This document shows, piece by piece, positions 44,931 through 53,158 of a stretch of 64,000 bases of DNA. Below the pieces are notes generated by a model. It did not search any database, was not told the DNA's origin, and saw nothing but the letters and a program-made list of their open reading frames with translations. Made by a program: the position numbers and the translations under genes. Positions within the stretch are counted from its first letter, which is position 1, and the number at the start of each line of letters is the position of its first letter. Origin of the DNA: Marifrigoribacter sp965178585 (lineage in GTDB: Bacteria > Bacteroidota > Bacteroidia > Flavobacteriales > Flavobacteriaceae); the NCBI GenBank assembly GCA_965178585.1, contig OZ238267.1, forward strand, positions 2,604,001-2,668,000. The letters run 5' to 3'.

Positions 44931-46142
44931 TTATTTTATATTTTCAATTATAGCTGCATAGCCCTGTCCAACTCCAATACACATGGTAACTAATGCATAT
45001 CTTTTATTCTGTTCTTTTAATTCTAATGCAGCCGAGTAAGCTATTCTTGCACCGGTAACTCCTAGTGGGTGTCCAATAGCTATAGATCCTCCATTAGGAT
45101 TAATTCGAGAATCGTCATCTGCTAATCCCCAAGCTCTCGTACATGCTAATGCTTGTGCAGCAAAAGCTTCATTAAGCTCAATAATATCCATATCTTCCAT
45201 CGATAATCCAGCCTTTGCCAATGCTTTATTAGATGCTTCAACAGGACCTATTCCCATGATTCTAGGCTCTACACCTACTACAGCAGAACTTACTATTCTT
45301 GCTAATGGTGTTAATTTGTATTTTTTTACTGCATCTTCTGAAGCAATTATTGTCGCAGCTGCTCCATCGTTTAAACCTGATGAATTTCCAGCTGTAACAC
45401 TTCCTCCTTCTTTTTTAAATGCAGCTCTTAGTTTTCCTAATACTTCTAAAGAAGATGAAGGTTTCACAAACTCATCTTTAGAAAACTGAATTGGATCTTT
45501 TTTCCTTTGAGGAATTTCTACCGTAACAATTTCTTTTGCTAGACGTCCATTATCTTGTGCTTTTGTTGCTTTCATTTGGCTCCAATAAGCAAACTTATCT
45601 TGATCTTCTCTTGAAATATTATACTTTTCAACTAAGTTTTCAGCAGTAGTTCCCATTCCATCAACCCCATAAAGTTCTTTCATTTTTGGATTGATAAAAC
45701 GCCAACCAAAGGTTGAGTCATACATTTTAGAATCTCCACCAAAACCGGTTGATGGTTTTGCAATAACGTAGGGACCACGAGTCATATTTTCAACTCCTCC
45801 TGAAATAAATAAATCACCATCTCCAGCTTTAATAGCTCTATTTGCATGAATAATTGCAGATAAACCAGAACTACAAAGTCTGTTAACTGTTTCACCAGGT
45901 ACCGTAAAAGGCAATCCTGCTAATAAGGATGACATACGAGCAACATTTCTGTTGTCTTCTCCTGCTTGATTAGCACAACCCATTATAACATCATCGTAAG
46001 CTTCTTTTGGAATATTTGGATTCCGTTTTACGATTTCAGATATTACTAGAGCTCCCAAATCATCTGTACGAATAGCAGATAACGTTCCTTTATAATTACC
46101 TATTGGTGTTCTAATTCCGTCTATTATATATGCTTCTTTCAT
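44931..46142 (-). CDS. paaJ: Acetyl-CoA acyltransferase (3-oxoadipyl-CoA/3-oxo-5,6-dehydrosuberyl-CoA thiolase)
   Basis: 403 aa. I use the ATG at 46142, whose first base overlaps the stop of paaI (TAATG), in place of the ATG four codons upstream. Thiolase hallmarks: nucleophilic Cys in NRLCSSGLSA, NGGSIAIGHPLGVTGAR with the catalytic His, and CIGVGQG near the C-terminus. In the phenylacetate pathway it cleaves two CoA thioesters to yield acetyl-CoA and finally succinyl-CoA. Some databases call this gene pcaF or paaE. Confidence 0.93.
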   Translation of the reverse strand: MKEAYIIDGIRTPIGNYKGTLSAIRTDDLGALVISEIVKRNPNIPKEAYDDVIMGCANQAGEDNRNVARMSSLLAGLPFTVPGETVNRLCSSGLSAIIHANRAIKAGDGDLFISGGVENMTRGPYVIAKPSTGFGGDSKMYDSTFGWRFINPKMKELYGVDGMGTTAENLVEKYNISREDQDKFAYWSQMKATKAQDNGRLAKEIVTVEIPQRKKDPIQFSKDEFVKPSSSLEVLGKLRAAFKKEGGSVTAGNSSGLNDGAAATIIASEDAVKKYKLTPLARIVSSAVVGVEPRIMGIGPVEASNKALAKAGLSMEDMDIIELNEAFAAQALACTRAWGLADDDSRINPNGGSIAIGHPLGVTGARIAYSAALELKEQNKRYALVTMCIGVGQGYAAIIENIK

Positions 46143-46549
46143 TATTCTTCCCATTTTTTTGAAGTTCTGTAAACGACACCTTTAAAAAGAGCCACTAACT
46201 CATCTCCTAGTTTAACTTCAACAATTTTAAAACCTAATTTACTTTTCGTTTTTTTAATAACTGATTCTGCTTCGATATAATCACCTTCACTTAAGGCTTC
46301 AATATGATTTATTGATGACTCTATCGTAACTGCATGACTCCCGTGAGTATTTGCAGCAAAACCAAATGCAGTATCAGCCAATGCATAAGCAATTCCTCCA
46401 TGTGCAAAGCCCATACTGTTTAGCATATCTTTTCTTACCGTTAAACCTACTTTACAATAACCTTTATTAACTTTAATTATTTCGATACCTAACCACTTAC
46501 TATAAGTATCTTGACTTAACATTTTATGTGGTATTTGCTCACCTTCCAT
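46142..46549 (-). CDS. paaI: PaaI hydroxyphenylacetyl-CoA thioesterase
   Basis: 135-aa hotdog-fold thioesterase: SMGFAHGGIAYALADTAFGF is the PaaI signature, with an Asp on the central helix. It releases CoA from dead-end phenylacetyl-CoA epoxide products. The start codon is directly at the stop of paaH (1-base overlap) and its end overlaps the thiolase start. Confidence 0.92.
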   Translation of the reverse strand: MEGEQIPHKMLSQDTYSKWLGIEIIKVNKGYCKVGLTVRKDMLNSMGFAHGGIAYALADTAFGFAANTHGSHAVTIESSINHIEALSEGDYIEAESVIKKTKSKLGFKIVEVKLGDELVALFKGVVYRTSKKWEE

Positions 46550-47706
46550 TAAAAGAAATTTTTATTTTCTCGATTCATTTTACGAAGTAATGGAGAACAT
46601 CGATACCTGTCTTCATGATATTCATTATAAAGATTATCCATTTCGTTAACACACCAATCAATTCCTTTTTCATCTGCCCAAGCTAATAATCCTTTTGGAT
46701 AATTTACCCCTTTGGTCATAGCATTATCTATATCCTCAGCTGAAGCAATGTTCCAAAACAAAGCATCAGCTGCTTCGTTAATTAACATCACTAATACTCT
46801 ATTAAATATTTTAGCTTGTAATTCTTTATTATCGTTCTGATCTTTTTTTATTACTTCTGTTGATGAATAATTATAATATCCTTTTCCTGTTTTTCTTCCT
46901 AAATAACCAGCCTCAGACAATCGCTGTTGTGTAAAGGAAGGCTTGTATCTTGGATCTTGATAAAAAGCATTATATACTGTTTCAGTAACGGTATAATTTA
47001 CATCATTACCAATAAAATCCATTAATTCGAAGGGGCCCATTCTAAAACCACCTTGTTCTTTCATTGCAGAATCAATGGTTATAAAATCAGCGATACCTTC
47101 TTCATAGATTCTTAAAGCTTCTCCATAAAAAGGTCTTGCAACACGATTCACAATAAACCCAGGAGTATCCTTGACTACAGCAATAGTCTTATTCCATCCT
47201 TTAATTACCTTAACAGATTTTTCTATTACTTCTTTTGAAGTTTGAACGGCAGGAATTACCTCCACTAATTTCATTAATGGAGCTGGATTAAAAAAATGAA
47301 TTCCTATACATCGTTCTGGATTTTCTAAAGAAGAAGCTATTGAAGTAATTGATAGGCTAGAAGTATTCGAAGCTATAATACATTCTTTAGAAACATAACT
47401 TTCCAATTCTGAAAATACTTTTTGTTTTATAGCAAGACTCTCTATAATTGCCTCAATAGTTAAATTTGAATCGCTTAACTTTTTTAAAGAATCTACATAG
47501 TTGATATTATTCTGAATTCGCTTTTTCTCATCATTATCGATTCGGCCTTTTTCAATCAATCGATTTAATACTTTTTCAAGGGATGCTTTGGCCTTATCTA
47601 ATGCCACTTGACTGGTATCGTACAAATTCACATTACAACCCGCAGTAGCAGCAACTTGCGCTATACCGCTTCCCATAGTTCCACTTCCTATTATTCCAAC
47701 GTTCAT
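46549..47706 (-). CDS. paaH: 3-hydroxyacyl-CoA dehydrogenase PaaH
   Basis: 385 aa. The N-terminal NAD domain has GIIGSGTMGSGIAQVAATAG, a His in IGIHFFNPAPLMKLVEVI and VKDTPGFIVNRVARPFYGEA. The C-terminal helical domain follows with GPFELMDFIGNDV and GLLAWADEKG. It oxidises 3-hydroxyadipyl-CoA to 3-oxoadipyl-CoA. The extended C-terminus is within the range for the PaaH/3-hydroxybutyryl-CoA dehydrogenase group. Confidence 0.92.
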   Translation of the reverse strand: MNVGIIGSGTMGSGIAQVAATAGCNVNLYDTSQVALDKAKASLEKVLNRLIEKGRIDNDEKKRIQNNINYVDSLKKLSDSNLTIEAIIESLAIKQKVFSELESYVSKECIIASNTSSLSITSIASSLENPERCIGIHFFNPAPLMKLVEVIPAVQTSKEVIEKSVKVIKGWNKTIAVVKDTPGFIVNRVARPFYGEALRIYEEGIADFITIDSAMKEQGGFRMGPFELMDFIGNDVNYTVTETVYNAFYQDPRYKPSFTQQRLSEAGYLGRKTGKGYYNYSSTEVIKKDQNDNKELQAKIFNRVLVMLINEAADALFWNIASAEDIDNAMTKGVNYPKGLLAWADEKGIDWCVNEMDNLYNEYHEDRYRCSPLLRKMNRENKNFF

Positions 47707-47715
47707 ATATTATTA

Positions 47716-48651
47716 TTAAAATGGTAGGTTTTTTAAATCTACATTTCCACCAGAAATAATAATTCCGATGTTTTTGTTTTTAAAATCTTTTTTTTCTTTC
47801 AATATAGCTGCAAAAGGAACTGCACTTGAAGGTTCAACAACAATTTTTAAACGTTCCCAAATCAATTTCATGGCATTGATAATTTCCTCTTCACTAACTC
47901 TAATAATTCTTTTTACATTATCTAAAATTATCGGAAAATTTCGATCTCCTAAAAATGTTCTTAATCCATCTGCAATGGTATTTGAGCTTTCATTAAATTC
48001 TATTTTACCACTTTTTAATGAGCGATAAGCGTCATCTACATTTTTTGGTTCTGCTCCGATTACTTCGCATTTATCGGAAAAACACTTTACAGCTAAAGCC
48101 GTTCCTGCTAATAACCCTCCTCCTCCAACGGGTGCGAGAATTACATCTAAATCCGGATAATCTTCTATTAATTCTTTTGCTGAAGTGCCTTGTCCAAAAA
48201 TTACCTCATCATCATTTGAAGGATGTATGAACGTTGTATTCTTCTCAACTCTAATTTTTTCTGCTGCTGCTTCTCTTGCATTTAAATTTGACTCGCACTC
48301 TATTATTTCACCTTTATAGTTTTTAACAGCATCTTTTTTTACCTGTGGTGCATTTTTAGGCATTACAATATATGCTTTCACATTCATAAGTCCTGCTGCT
48401 AAAGATACCGCCTGAGCAAAATTTCCTGAGGAATGAGTCACCACTCCAGATTTTCGTTGCTCGTCCGATAAACTTAGTATAGCATTGGCAGCTCCTCGCA
48501 TTTTAAATGCTCCCATTTTCTGAAAATTCTCACATTTAAAATACACATTACAACCCGTCATCTCATTTATTAACTCAGAAGTAAGTACAGGTGTTCTGTG
48601 AATATAAGGCTTCACTCTTTCATGTACTTGTATCAAAGTTTCTTTATCCAT
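47716..48651 (-). CDS. PLP-dependent serine/threonine dehydratase-like enzyme in the paa operon
   Basis: 311 aa fold type II PLP enzyme of the threonine dehydratase/serine racemase group: GAFKMRGAANAI with the PLP Lys, VVTHSSGNFAQAVSLAAG, ILAPVGGGGLLAGTALAVK as the phosphate loop, and SGGNVDLKNL at the end. It lacks the C-terminal ACT domains of biosynthetic IlvA, which fits a catabolic dehydratase. It overlaps paaG by one base (TAATG) and precedes paaH by 9 bases, so it is embedded in the operon. It would make 2-oxobutyrate or pyruvate from Thr or Ser. Confidence 0.9.
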   Translation of the reverse strand: MDKETLIQVHERVKPYIHRTPVLTSELINEMTGCNVYFKCENFQKMGAFKMRGAANAILSLSDEQRKSGVVTHSSGNFAQAVSLAAGLMNVKAYIVMPKNAPQVKKDAVKNYKGEIIECESNLNAREAAAEKIRVEKNTTFIHPSNDDEVIFGQGTSAKELIEDYPDLDVILAPVGGGGLLAGTALAVKCFSDKCEVIGAEPKNVDDAYRSLKSGKIEFNESSNTIADGLRTFLGDRNFPIILDNVKRIIRVSEEEIINAMKLIWERLKIVVEPSSAVPFAAILKEKKDFKNKNIGIIISGGNVDLKNLPF

Positions 48652-49433
48652 TATTTACCTTTAAAAATGGGTTTTCTTTTCTCAATAAAGGCATTTACTC
48701 CTTCAGAATAATCTTCAGATTTCGCAGATTCTATTTGTAATTTACCTTCTAAATCTAATTGTTCTTCTAAAGTATTTGTTATCGATTTATTTAATAATTC
48801 TTTTATAAACCCAATTGCCTTAGTAGGCATATTTGCCAATTTAAGAGCAAGTTTTTCAACTTCTATATTAAAATCTTCAAAAGGAATTACTTTAAATATC
48901 ATTCCTAGTTCTTCAGCCTCATCTGCAGTAACTTTATCACCCAACATCATTAAAGCAGTTGCTTTTTGGAAACCGATTAAACGAGGTAAAAAGAAGGTTC
49001 CTCCACTATCTGGCACTAAACCGATTTTACTGAAAGCTTGAATAAAACTCGCTTTATTCGATGCAACAACTAAATCACAAGCTAAAGCAATATTTGCTCC
49101 CGCTCCTGCAGCTACACCGTTTACAGCTCCTATTATTGGTTTATTAATGTTTCTTATTCTGGTAATAATAGGATTGTAGTGTTCCTCCAATATTTTTTTA
49201 AAACCTGGATTTAATTCTGGTGTGGTTACCTCTTTTAAATCTTGACCGGCACAAAATGCTTTTCCACTTCCAGTAATTACAATAGCTCTTACTTCATTAT
49301 TTTGCTCACATTGGTCTAAAGTATCTTGAAGTAATAATGCCATTTCTCTATTGAAACTATTAAACACTTCAGGTCTATTGAATGTGATAAAGGCTATTTG
49401 ATTTTCTATTTTTAGAAGTATACTATTATTCAT
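48651..49433 (-). CDS. paaG: PaaG 1,2-epoxyphenylacetyl-CoA isomerase
   Basis: 260-aa crotonase with AFCAGQDLKEV, GAVNGVAAGAGANIALACDL and IGLVPDSGGTFFLPRLIG, whose Asp matches the catalytic Asp of PaaG. It turns the epoxide made by PaaABCE into oxepin-CoA. It lies 13 bases after paaD and overlaps the dehydratase gene by one base. Confidence 0.93.
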   Translation of the reverse strand: MNNSILLKIENQIAFITFNRPEVFNSFNREMALLLQDTLDQCEQNNEVRAIVITGSGKAFCAGQDLKEVTTPELNPGFKKILEEHYNPIITRIRNINKPIIGAVNGVAAGAGANIALACDLVVASNKASFIQAFSKIGLVPDSGGTFFLPRLIGFQKATALMMLGDKVTADEAEELGMIFKVIPFEDFNIEVEKLALKLANMPTKAIGFIKELLNKSITNTLEEQLDLEGKLQIESAKSEDYSEGVNAFIEKRKPIFKGK

Positions 49434-49446
49434 TTAAAATTTTTAT

Positions 49447-49944
49447 TTAAAGACATTTAAAATAATCGAATGGTTCTTTACATTCTTCACACTTAAACAA
49501 AGCTTTACAAGCTGTTGATCCAAATTGACTTACAACCACTGTTTTAGTGGAGCTACAATTAGGGCATTTAACCATTCTTTTCTCTCCTAATAATACTTCT
49601 TTGTCAGCAGTAGGGTCTAATGGTGCCGCAATTCCATAATCTTCCAAAGCTTTTCTGCCTTTAGGAGTAATCCAATTGGTAGTCCAAGCTGGAGAAAGCA
49701 CTAAATTAACAGTAGCTTTTTTATCAACTTCCGAAAAAGCTTTGATAATATCATCACCAATTACATCCATAGCTGGGCAACCTGAATAGGTTGGAGTTAT
49801 GGTTACGGTAACCAATCCATTTTCTTCTATAGCTTCTCTAACAACACCCATATCTAAAATTGTTAGCACAGGTATTTCGGGATCTGAAACTGTTTCTAAA
49901 ACAGAAATTAAATCCTTTTCGATATGTTGTTTCTGAGTAGTCAT
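49447..49944 (-). CDS. paaD: PaaD, phenylacetyl-CoA epoxidase assembly protein
   Basis: 165 aa. An N-terminal MIP18/DUF59 domain (VSDPEIPVLTILDMGVVREA, TPTYSGCPAMDVI) is followed by a zinc-ribbon-like C-terminus with CPNCSSTK, STACKALFKCEECKEPFDYF. It is needed for epoxidase maturation, probably of iron centres. It lies 27 bases after paaC. Confidence 0.95.
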   Translation of the reverse strand: MTTQKQHIEKDLISVLETVSDPEIPVLTILDMGVVREAIEENGLVTVTITPTYSGCPAMDVIGDDIIKAFSEVDKKATVNLVLSPAWTTNWITPKGRKALEDYGIAAPLDPTADKEVLLGEKRMVKCPNCSSTKTVVVSQFGSTACKALFKCEECKEPFDYFKCL

Positions 49945-49971
49945 TGTTAATTAATCTTAGCTATAATGACA

Positions 49972-50724
49972 TTACCATTTTAAGTTAGGATACGATTTTT
50001 GCATGTATTGAAGTTCTGCTAAAATATATCCCATATGTTCACTATGGATGCCTTCTTTTCCTCCTTTTTGAAAATACTTTTCATCAGGAACAGATAATGT
50101 GGCTTCTGTTAAAACTTGTGTTACTTTTTGATAATAGGCCTCCTTCAATTCTGAAACATCTACTCCTATTCCTTCTTCAACCATTGCTTTATCAGCATCT
50201 GTTTTAAGAAATAACTCATTAGTAAACACCCACCAATCATCTATTGCTTCTTGCATTTTTTGATTACTCTCTGCAGTTCCGTCTCCTAACCGTTTTACCC
50301 AATCTGAAGAAAATCGCAAGTGATAACTCACTTCCTTTAAACCTTTTTTAGCAATCGCAACTAAGGTTTCATCTTTTGAGAATTGTAATTTTTCCATTAA
50401 TAAATAATGAAAAACATCAAAATAAAACTGACGTGCAATTACATAACCAAAATGATTATTTGGCTGCTCTACCAATAAAACATTTACATATTCTCTTTCT
50501 GAACGCATAAAGGCAATATCATCTTCTGTTTTACCCTCCCCTTGCAGTTTTGCAATGTATTGATAGTAATTTCTAGTTTGACCCAATAAGTCTAACGAAA
50601 TATTAGTTAACGCAATATCTGTTTCAAGATTAGGTCCATGTCCACATAATTCTCCAAGGCGTTGTCCTAAGATTAATGAATTATCTGCAATCCCTAATAT
50701 GTATTTTATTAAATTTTCTTTCAT
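49972..50724 (-). CDS. paaC: PaaC, phenylacetyl-CoA epoxidase structural subunit
   Basis: 250-aa ferritin-like four-helix protein with LILGQRLGELCGHGPNLETD, NISLDLLGQTRNYYQY and VSYHLRFSSDWVKRLGDGT, all diagnostic of PaaC. It forms the AC core with PaaA but is not the catalytic chain. Gap to paaB is 2 bases. Confidence 0.97.
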   Translation of the reverse strand: MKENLIKYILGIADNSLILGQRLGELCGHGPNLETDIALTNISLDLLGQTRNYYQYIAKLQGEGKTEDDIAFMRSEREYVNVLLVEQPNNHFGYVIARQFYFDVFHYLLMEKLQFSKDETLVAIAKKGLKEVSYHLRFSSDWVKRLGDGTAESNQKMQEAIDDWWVFTNELFLKTDADKAMVEEGIGVDVSELKEAYYQKVTQVLTEATLSVPDEKYFQKGGKEGIHSEHMGYILAELQYMQKSYPNLKW

Positions 50725-50726
50725 TA

Positions 50727-51011
50727 TTACATATGCTTAAGTTCGTCTGGCAACTCGTAAAAAGTAGGATGACGGTATACTTTATCTTGAGCAGGTTCAA
50801 ACAATTCTCCATTATCTTGTGGATTTGAAGCAGTAATATATTTACTTTCAACTACCCAAATACTCACTCCTTCGCTTCTACGTGTATAAACATCTCTTGC
50901 ATTTTCCAAAGCCATATTTTCATCTGCTGCATGCAAACTACCAAAATGACGATGCTCCAAACCGTTTTTACTACGAACAAATACTTCCCAAAGAGGCCAA
51001 TTTTTTTTCAT
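50727..51011 (-). CDS. paaB: PaaB, phenylacetyl-CoA epoxidase subunit
   Basis: 94 aa, starting KNWPLWEVFVRSKNGLEHRH, with GSLHAADENMALENARDVYT and RRSEGVSIWVV. It is the bridging subunit of the PaaABCE complex. Gap to paaA is 10 bases. Confidence 0.97.
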   Translation of the reverse strand: MKKNWPLWEVFVRSKNGLEHRHFGSLHAADENMALENARDVYTRRSEGVSIWVVESKYITASNPQDNGELFEPAQDKVYRHPTFYELPDELKHM

Positions 51012-51021
51012 CTTTTTTATT

Positions 51022-51978
51022 TTAAACTGCTTTATTTAATTTTTTTTCTGCTTGCTTTTCAGCATAAGTAACCGCTGCATCTCTTACCCATTCTCCTTCA
51101 TTCCATGCACCTACTCGAGCTGCCATTCTTTCTTTATTACAAGGACCGTGACCTTTAACAACTTGCCAAAATTCATCCCAATCTATTTTTCCAAAATCAT
51201 AGGATTGTCTTTGTTCATTCCATTTTAAATCTGGATCTGGAATTGTTATTCCTAAAATTTCTGCTTGAGGAACCGTTTGATCTATAAACTGTTGACGAAG
51301 ATCATCGTTAGATTTTCGCTTTAATTTCCATTTCATAGATTGTTCTGTATTGGGCGATTCTTCATCTTTAGGGCCAAACATCATTAAAGATGGCCACCAC
51401 CATCTATTTAGTGAATCTTGAGCCATCGCTTTTTGTTCTTCAGTTCCATTACATAAGGTCAATAAAATTTCAAAACCTTGACGTTGATGAAAACTTTCCT
51501 CTTTACAAATACGAACCATTGCACGTGCATAAGGTCCAAATGAGGTTGTAGTAAGTGCTACTTGATTAATTATAGCTGCACCATCTACTAACCATCCAAT
51601 AGCACCCATATCTGCCCAAGTAACAGCAGGATAATTAAATATTGAAGAATATTTAGCTTTTCCTGTATGCAGTTGTTCGTACATTTCTTCTCTAGAAATT
51701 CCTAATGTTTCGGCAGCCGAATATAAATACAAGCCGTGACCTCCTTCATCTTGTACTTTAGCTAAGAGTGCTACTTTTCTTCTTAAAGATGGAGCTCTAG
51801 TTATCCAGTTTCCTTCTGGTAGCATTCCGACTACTTCAGAATGTGCATGCTGTGAAATCTGACGAATATGCGTCTTTCTATATTTTTCAGGCATCCAATC
51901 CTTAGGCTCAATTTTTTCATCTCGCGCTATACGCTGATTAAAAATATCTTCTAAGTTTTTAATTTCTTTTTCACTCAT
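51022..51978 (-). CDS. paaA: PaaA, phenylacetyl-CoA epoxidase catalytic subunit
   Basis: 318-aa ferritin-like di-iron oxygenase chain. Iron-ligand helices include ISQHAHSEVVGMLPEGNW, LAKVQDEGGHGLYLYSAAET and CKEESFHQRQGFEIL. The C-terminal KVVKGHGP-like segment (VVKGHGPCNKERMAARV) is diagnostic. It adds one oxygen atom to phenylacetyl-CoA to give the 1,2-epoxide, drawing electrons from PaaE. A degenerate heptamer repeat lies between it and paaE. Confidence 0.97.
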   Translation of the reverse strand: MSEKEIKNLEDIFNQRIARDEKIEPKDWMPEKYRKTHIRQISQHAHSEVVGMLPEGNWITRAPSLRRKVALLAKVQDEGGHGLYLYSAAETLGISREEMYEQLHTGKAKYSSIFNYPAVTWADMGAIGWLVDGAAIINQVALTTTSFGPYARAMVRICKEESFHQRQGFEILLTLCNGTEEQKAMAQDSLNRWWWPSLMMFGPKDEESPNTEQSMKWKLKRKSNDDLRQQFIDQTVPQAEILGITIPDPDLKWNEQRQSYDFGKIDWDEFWQVVKGHGPCNKERMAARVGAWNEGEWVRDAAVTYAEKQAEKKLNKAV

Positions 51979-51985
51979 AATTAAT

Positions 51986-52020
51986 AAGCTTTATGCTTTA
52001 AGCCTTAAGCTCTAAGCTTT
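51986..52020. repeat. Degenerate heptamer tandem repeat between paaE and paaA
   Basis: Five units of 7 bases on the plus strand: AAGCTTT, ATGCTTT, AAGCCTT, AAGCTCT, AAGCTTT. It fills nearly the whole 42-base gap. The period equals that of the array at 30902-31048, though the unit differs. Confidence 0.8.
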
Positions 52021-53091
52021 TTAAACATCAAAATCTAATTTTACTTTTTCGGTTAAAGGAACCGATTGACAACTTAATACATAGTTTTGAGACACTTCCT
52101 CTTCCTCTAATGCATAATTTATTTTCATTGCTACTTTACCCTCAATCACTTTACATTTACAAGTAGCACAAACTCCTCCTTTACAGGCAAATGGTAAATC
52201 TGCTCCAGCTACTAAAGCAGCATCTAAAATATTGTCATCATTTTTGGTCATCCCAAAATGAAATTCTTTTCCACCATCAATAATGGTTACATCCACATCA
52301 TCCTTTTTTTGAATTTCAATTTTATTGGTTTTCTTTTCAATTTCTTTTGCAAGACCTGTAAAAAACAATTCAAAATGAATGTTTTCTGAAGGCATACCTG
52401 CCTTAATTAATTCTTCTTTGGCTAAAAATATCATTTCTTCTGGACCACACAGGAAACATTCATCCAAATCTGAAACATCAACCAATTTATCAAAAATGGT
52501 TACCAATTTTTCTTTGGTAAATCTTCCATTAAATAATTCAATATCTCTAAATTCTTTAGTTAAAAAATAAAACACTTCTAACCTTCCAAAATACTGATTC
52601 CTAAGCTGTTCTATTTCTTCTTTAAAGATAATAGATTTAACTGTACGGTTCAAGTAAAATAATTTAAAGGTACTTTTAGGTTCTTTAGCTAAATGAGTTT
52701 TTAGCATCGAAAGAATAGGTGTAATACCACTACCTGCTGTAAAAACAATATAGTTTTTTGGAGTTTCAGAAATCGCAGTTCCAAATCTCCCCATGGGCTT
52801 CATTACCTGTAAAACATCTCCCTTTTTTAAAGACTCGTTAACATAAGTTGAAAACTTCCCTTCCGGTATTTGCTTTACTGCTACTTTCCATTCATTATCA
52901 AAAGGACTCGAACACAAACTATAGGAACGACGAATATCTTCATCATTTATAGTCTCTCTCAAGGTTAAATACTGTCCAGTTTTAAATTTAAATACACTCT
53001 TAAGATCTTCAGGAACACTAAACTCAATAACCGAACAATCATCGGTATCTTTATAAATATCTTTTACTGTAAGGGGGTGAAATTTCGCCAC
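52021..53091 (-). CDS. paaE: PaaE, phenylacetyl-CoA epoxidase reductase
   Basis: 356 aa from a GTG start (53091); I see no nearby ATG in frame. The FAD domain holds RRSYSLCSSP, the NAD domain FTAGSGITPILSMLKTHL and CGPEEMI, and the C-terminal plant-type ferredoxin has CKGGVCATCKCKVIEGK plus a later SCQSVP, giving the four Cys of a 2Fe-2S cluster. It passes electrons from NADPH to PaaA. It is the first structural gene of the paa operon, about 38 bases after the predicted transcription start. Confidence 0.96.
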   Translation of the reverse strand: MAKFHPLTVKDIYKDTDDCSVIEFSVPEDLKSVFKFKTGQYLTLRETINDEDIRRSYSLCSSPFDNEWKVAVKQIPEGKFSTYVNESLKKGDVLQVMKPMGRFGTAISETPKNYIVFTAGSGITPILSMLKTHLAKEPKSTFKLFYLNRTVKSIIFKEEIEQLRNQYFGRLEVFYFLTKEFRDIELFNGRFTKEKLVTIFDKLVDVSDLDECFLCGPEEMIFLAKEELIKAGMPSENIHFELFFTGLAKEIEKKTNKIEIQKKDDVDVTIIDGGKEFHFGMTKNDDNILDAALVAGADLPFACKGGVCATCKCKVIEGKVAMKINYALEEEEVSQNYVLSCQSVPLTEKVKLDFDV

Positions 53092-53110
53092 AATTATATT
53101 GATTAAATTT

Positions 53111-53128
53111 AACTAACAACTGTTAGTT
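53111..53128. promoter_or_regulatory. Palindromic operator at the paaE promoter, probable TetR/PaaR site
   Basis: AACTAACAACTGTTAGTT has perfect 8-base arms around a 2-base centre. It occupies roughly +1 to +18 relative to the start predicted from the -7 box at 53136-53143, a position where a repressor would block transcription. The TetR-family gene lies right next to it. Confidence 0.65.
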
Positions 53129-53135
53129 TACGATA

Positions 53136-53143
53136 CAAAGATA
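53136..53143 (-). promoter_or_regulatory. -7 promoter box for paaE and the operon
   Basis: On the minus strand this reads TATCTTTG, an exact TAnnTTTG match, in the gap between the TetR gene and paaE. It implies that the structural genes can be transcribed separately from the regulator gene. Confidence 0.6.
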
Positions 53144-53158
53144 GCAATTATTTACTAT

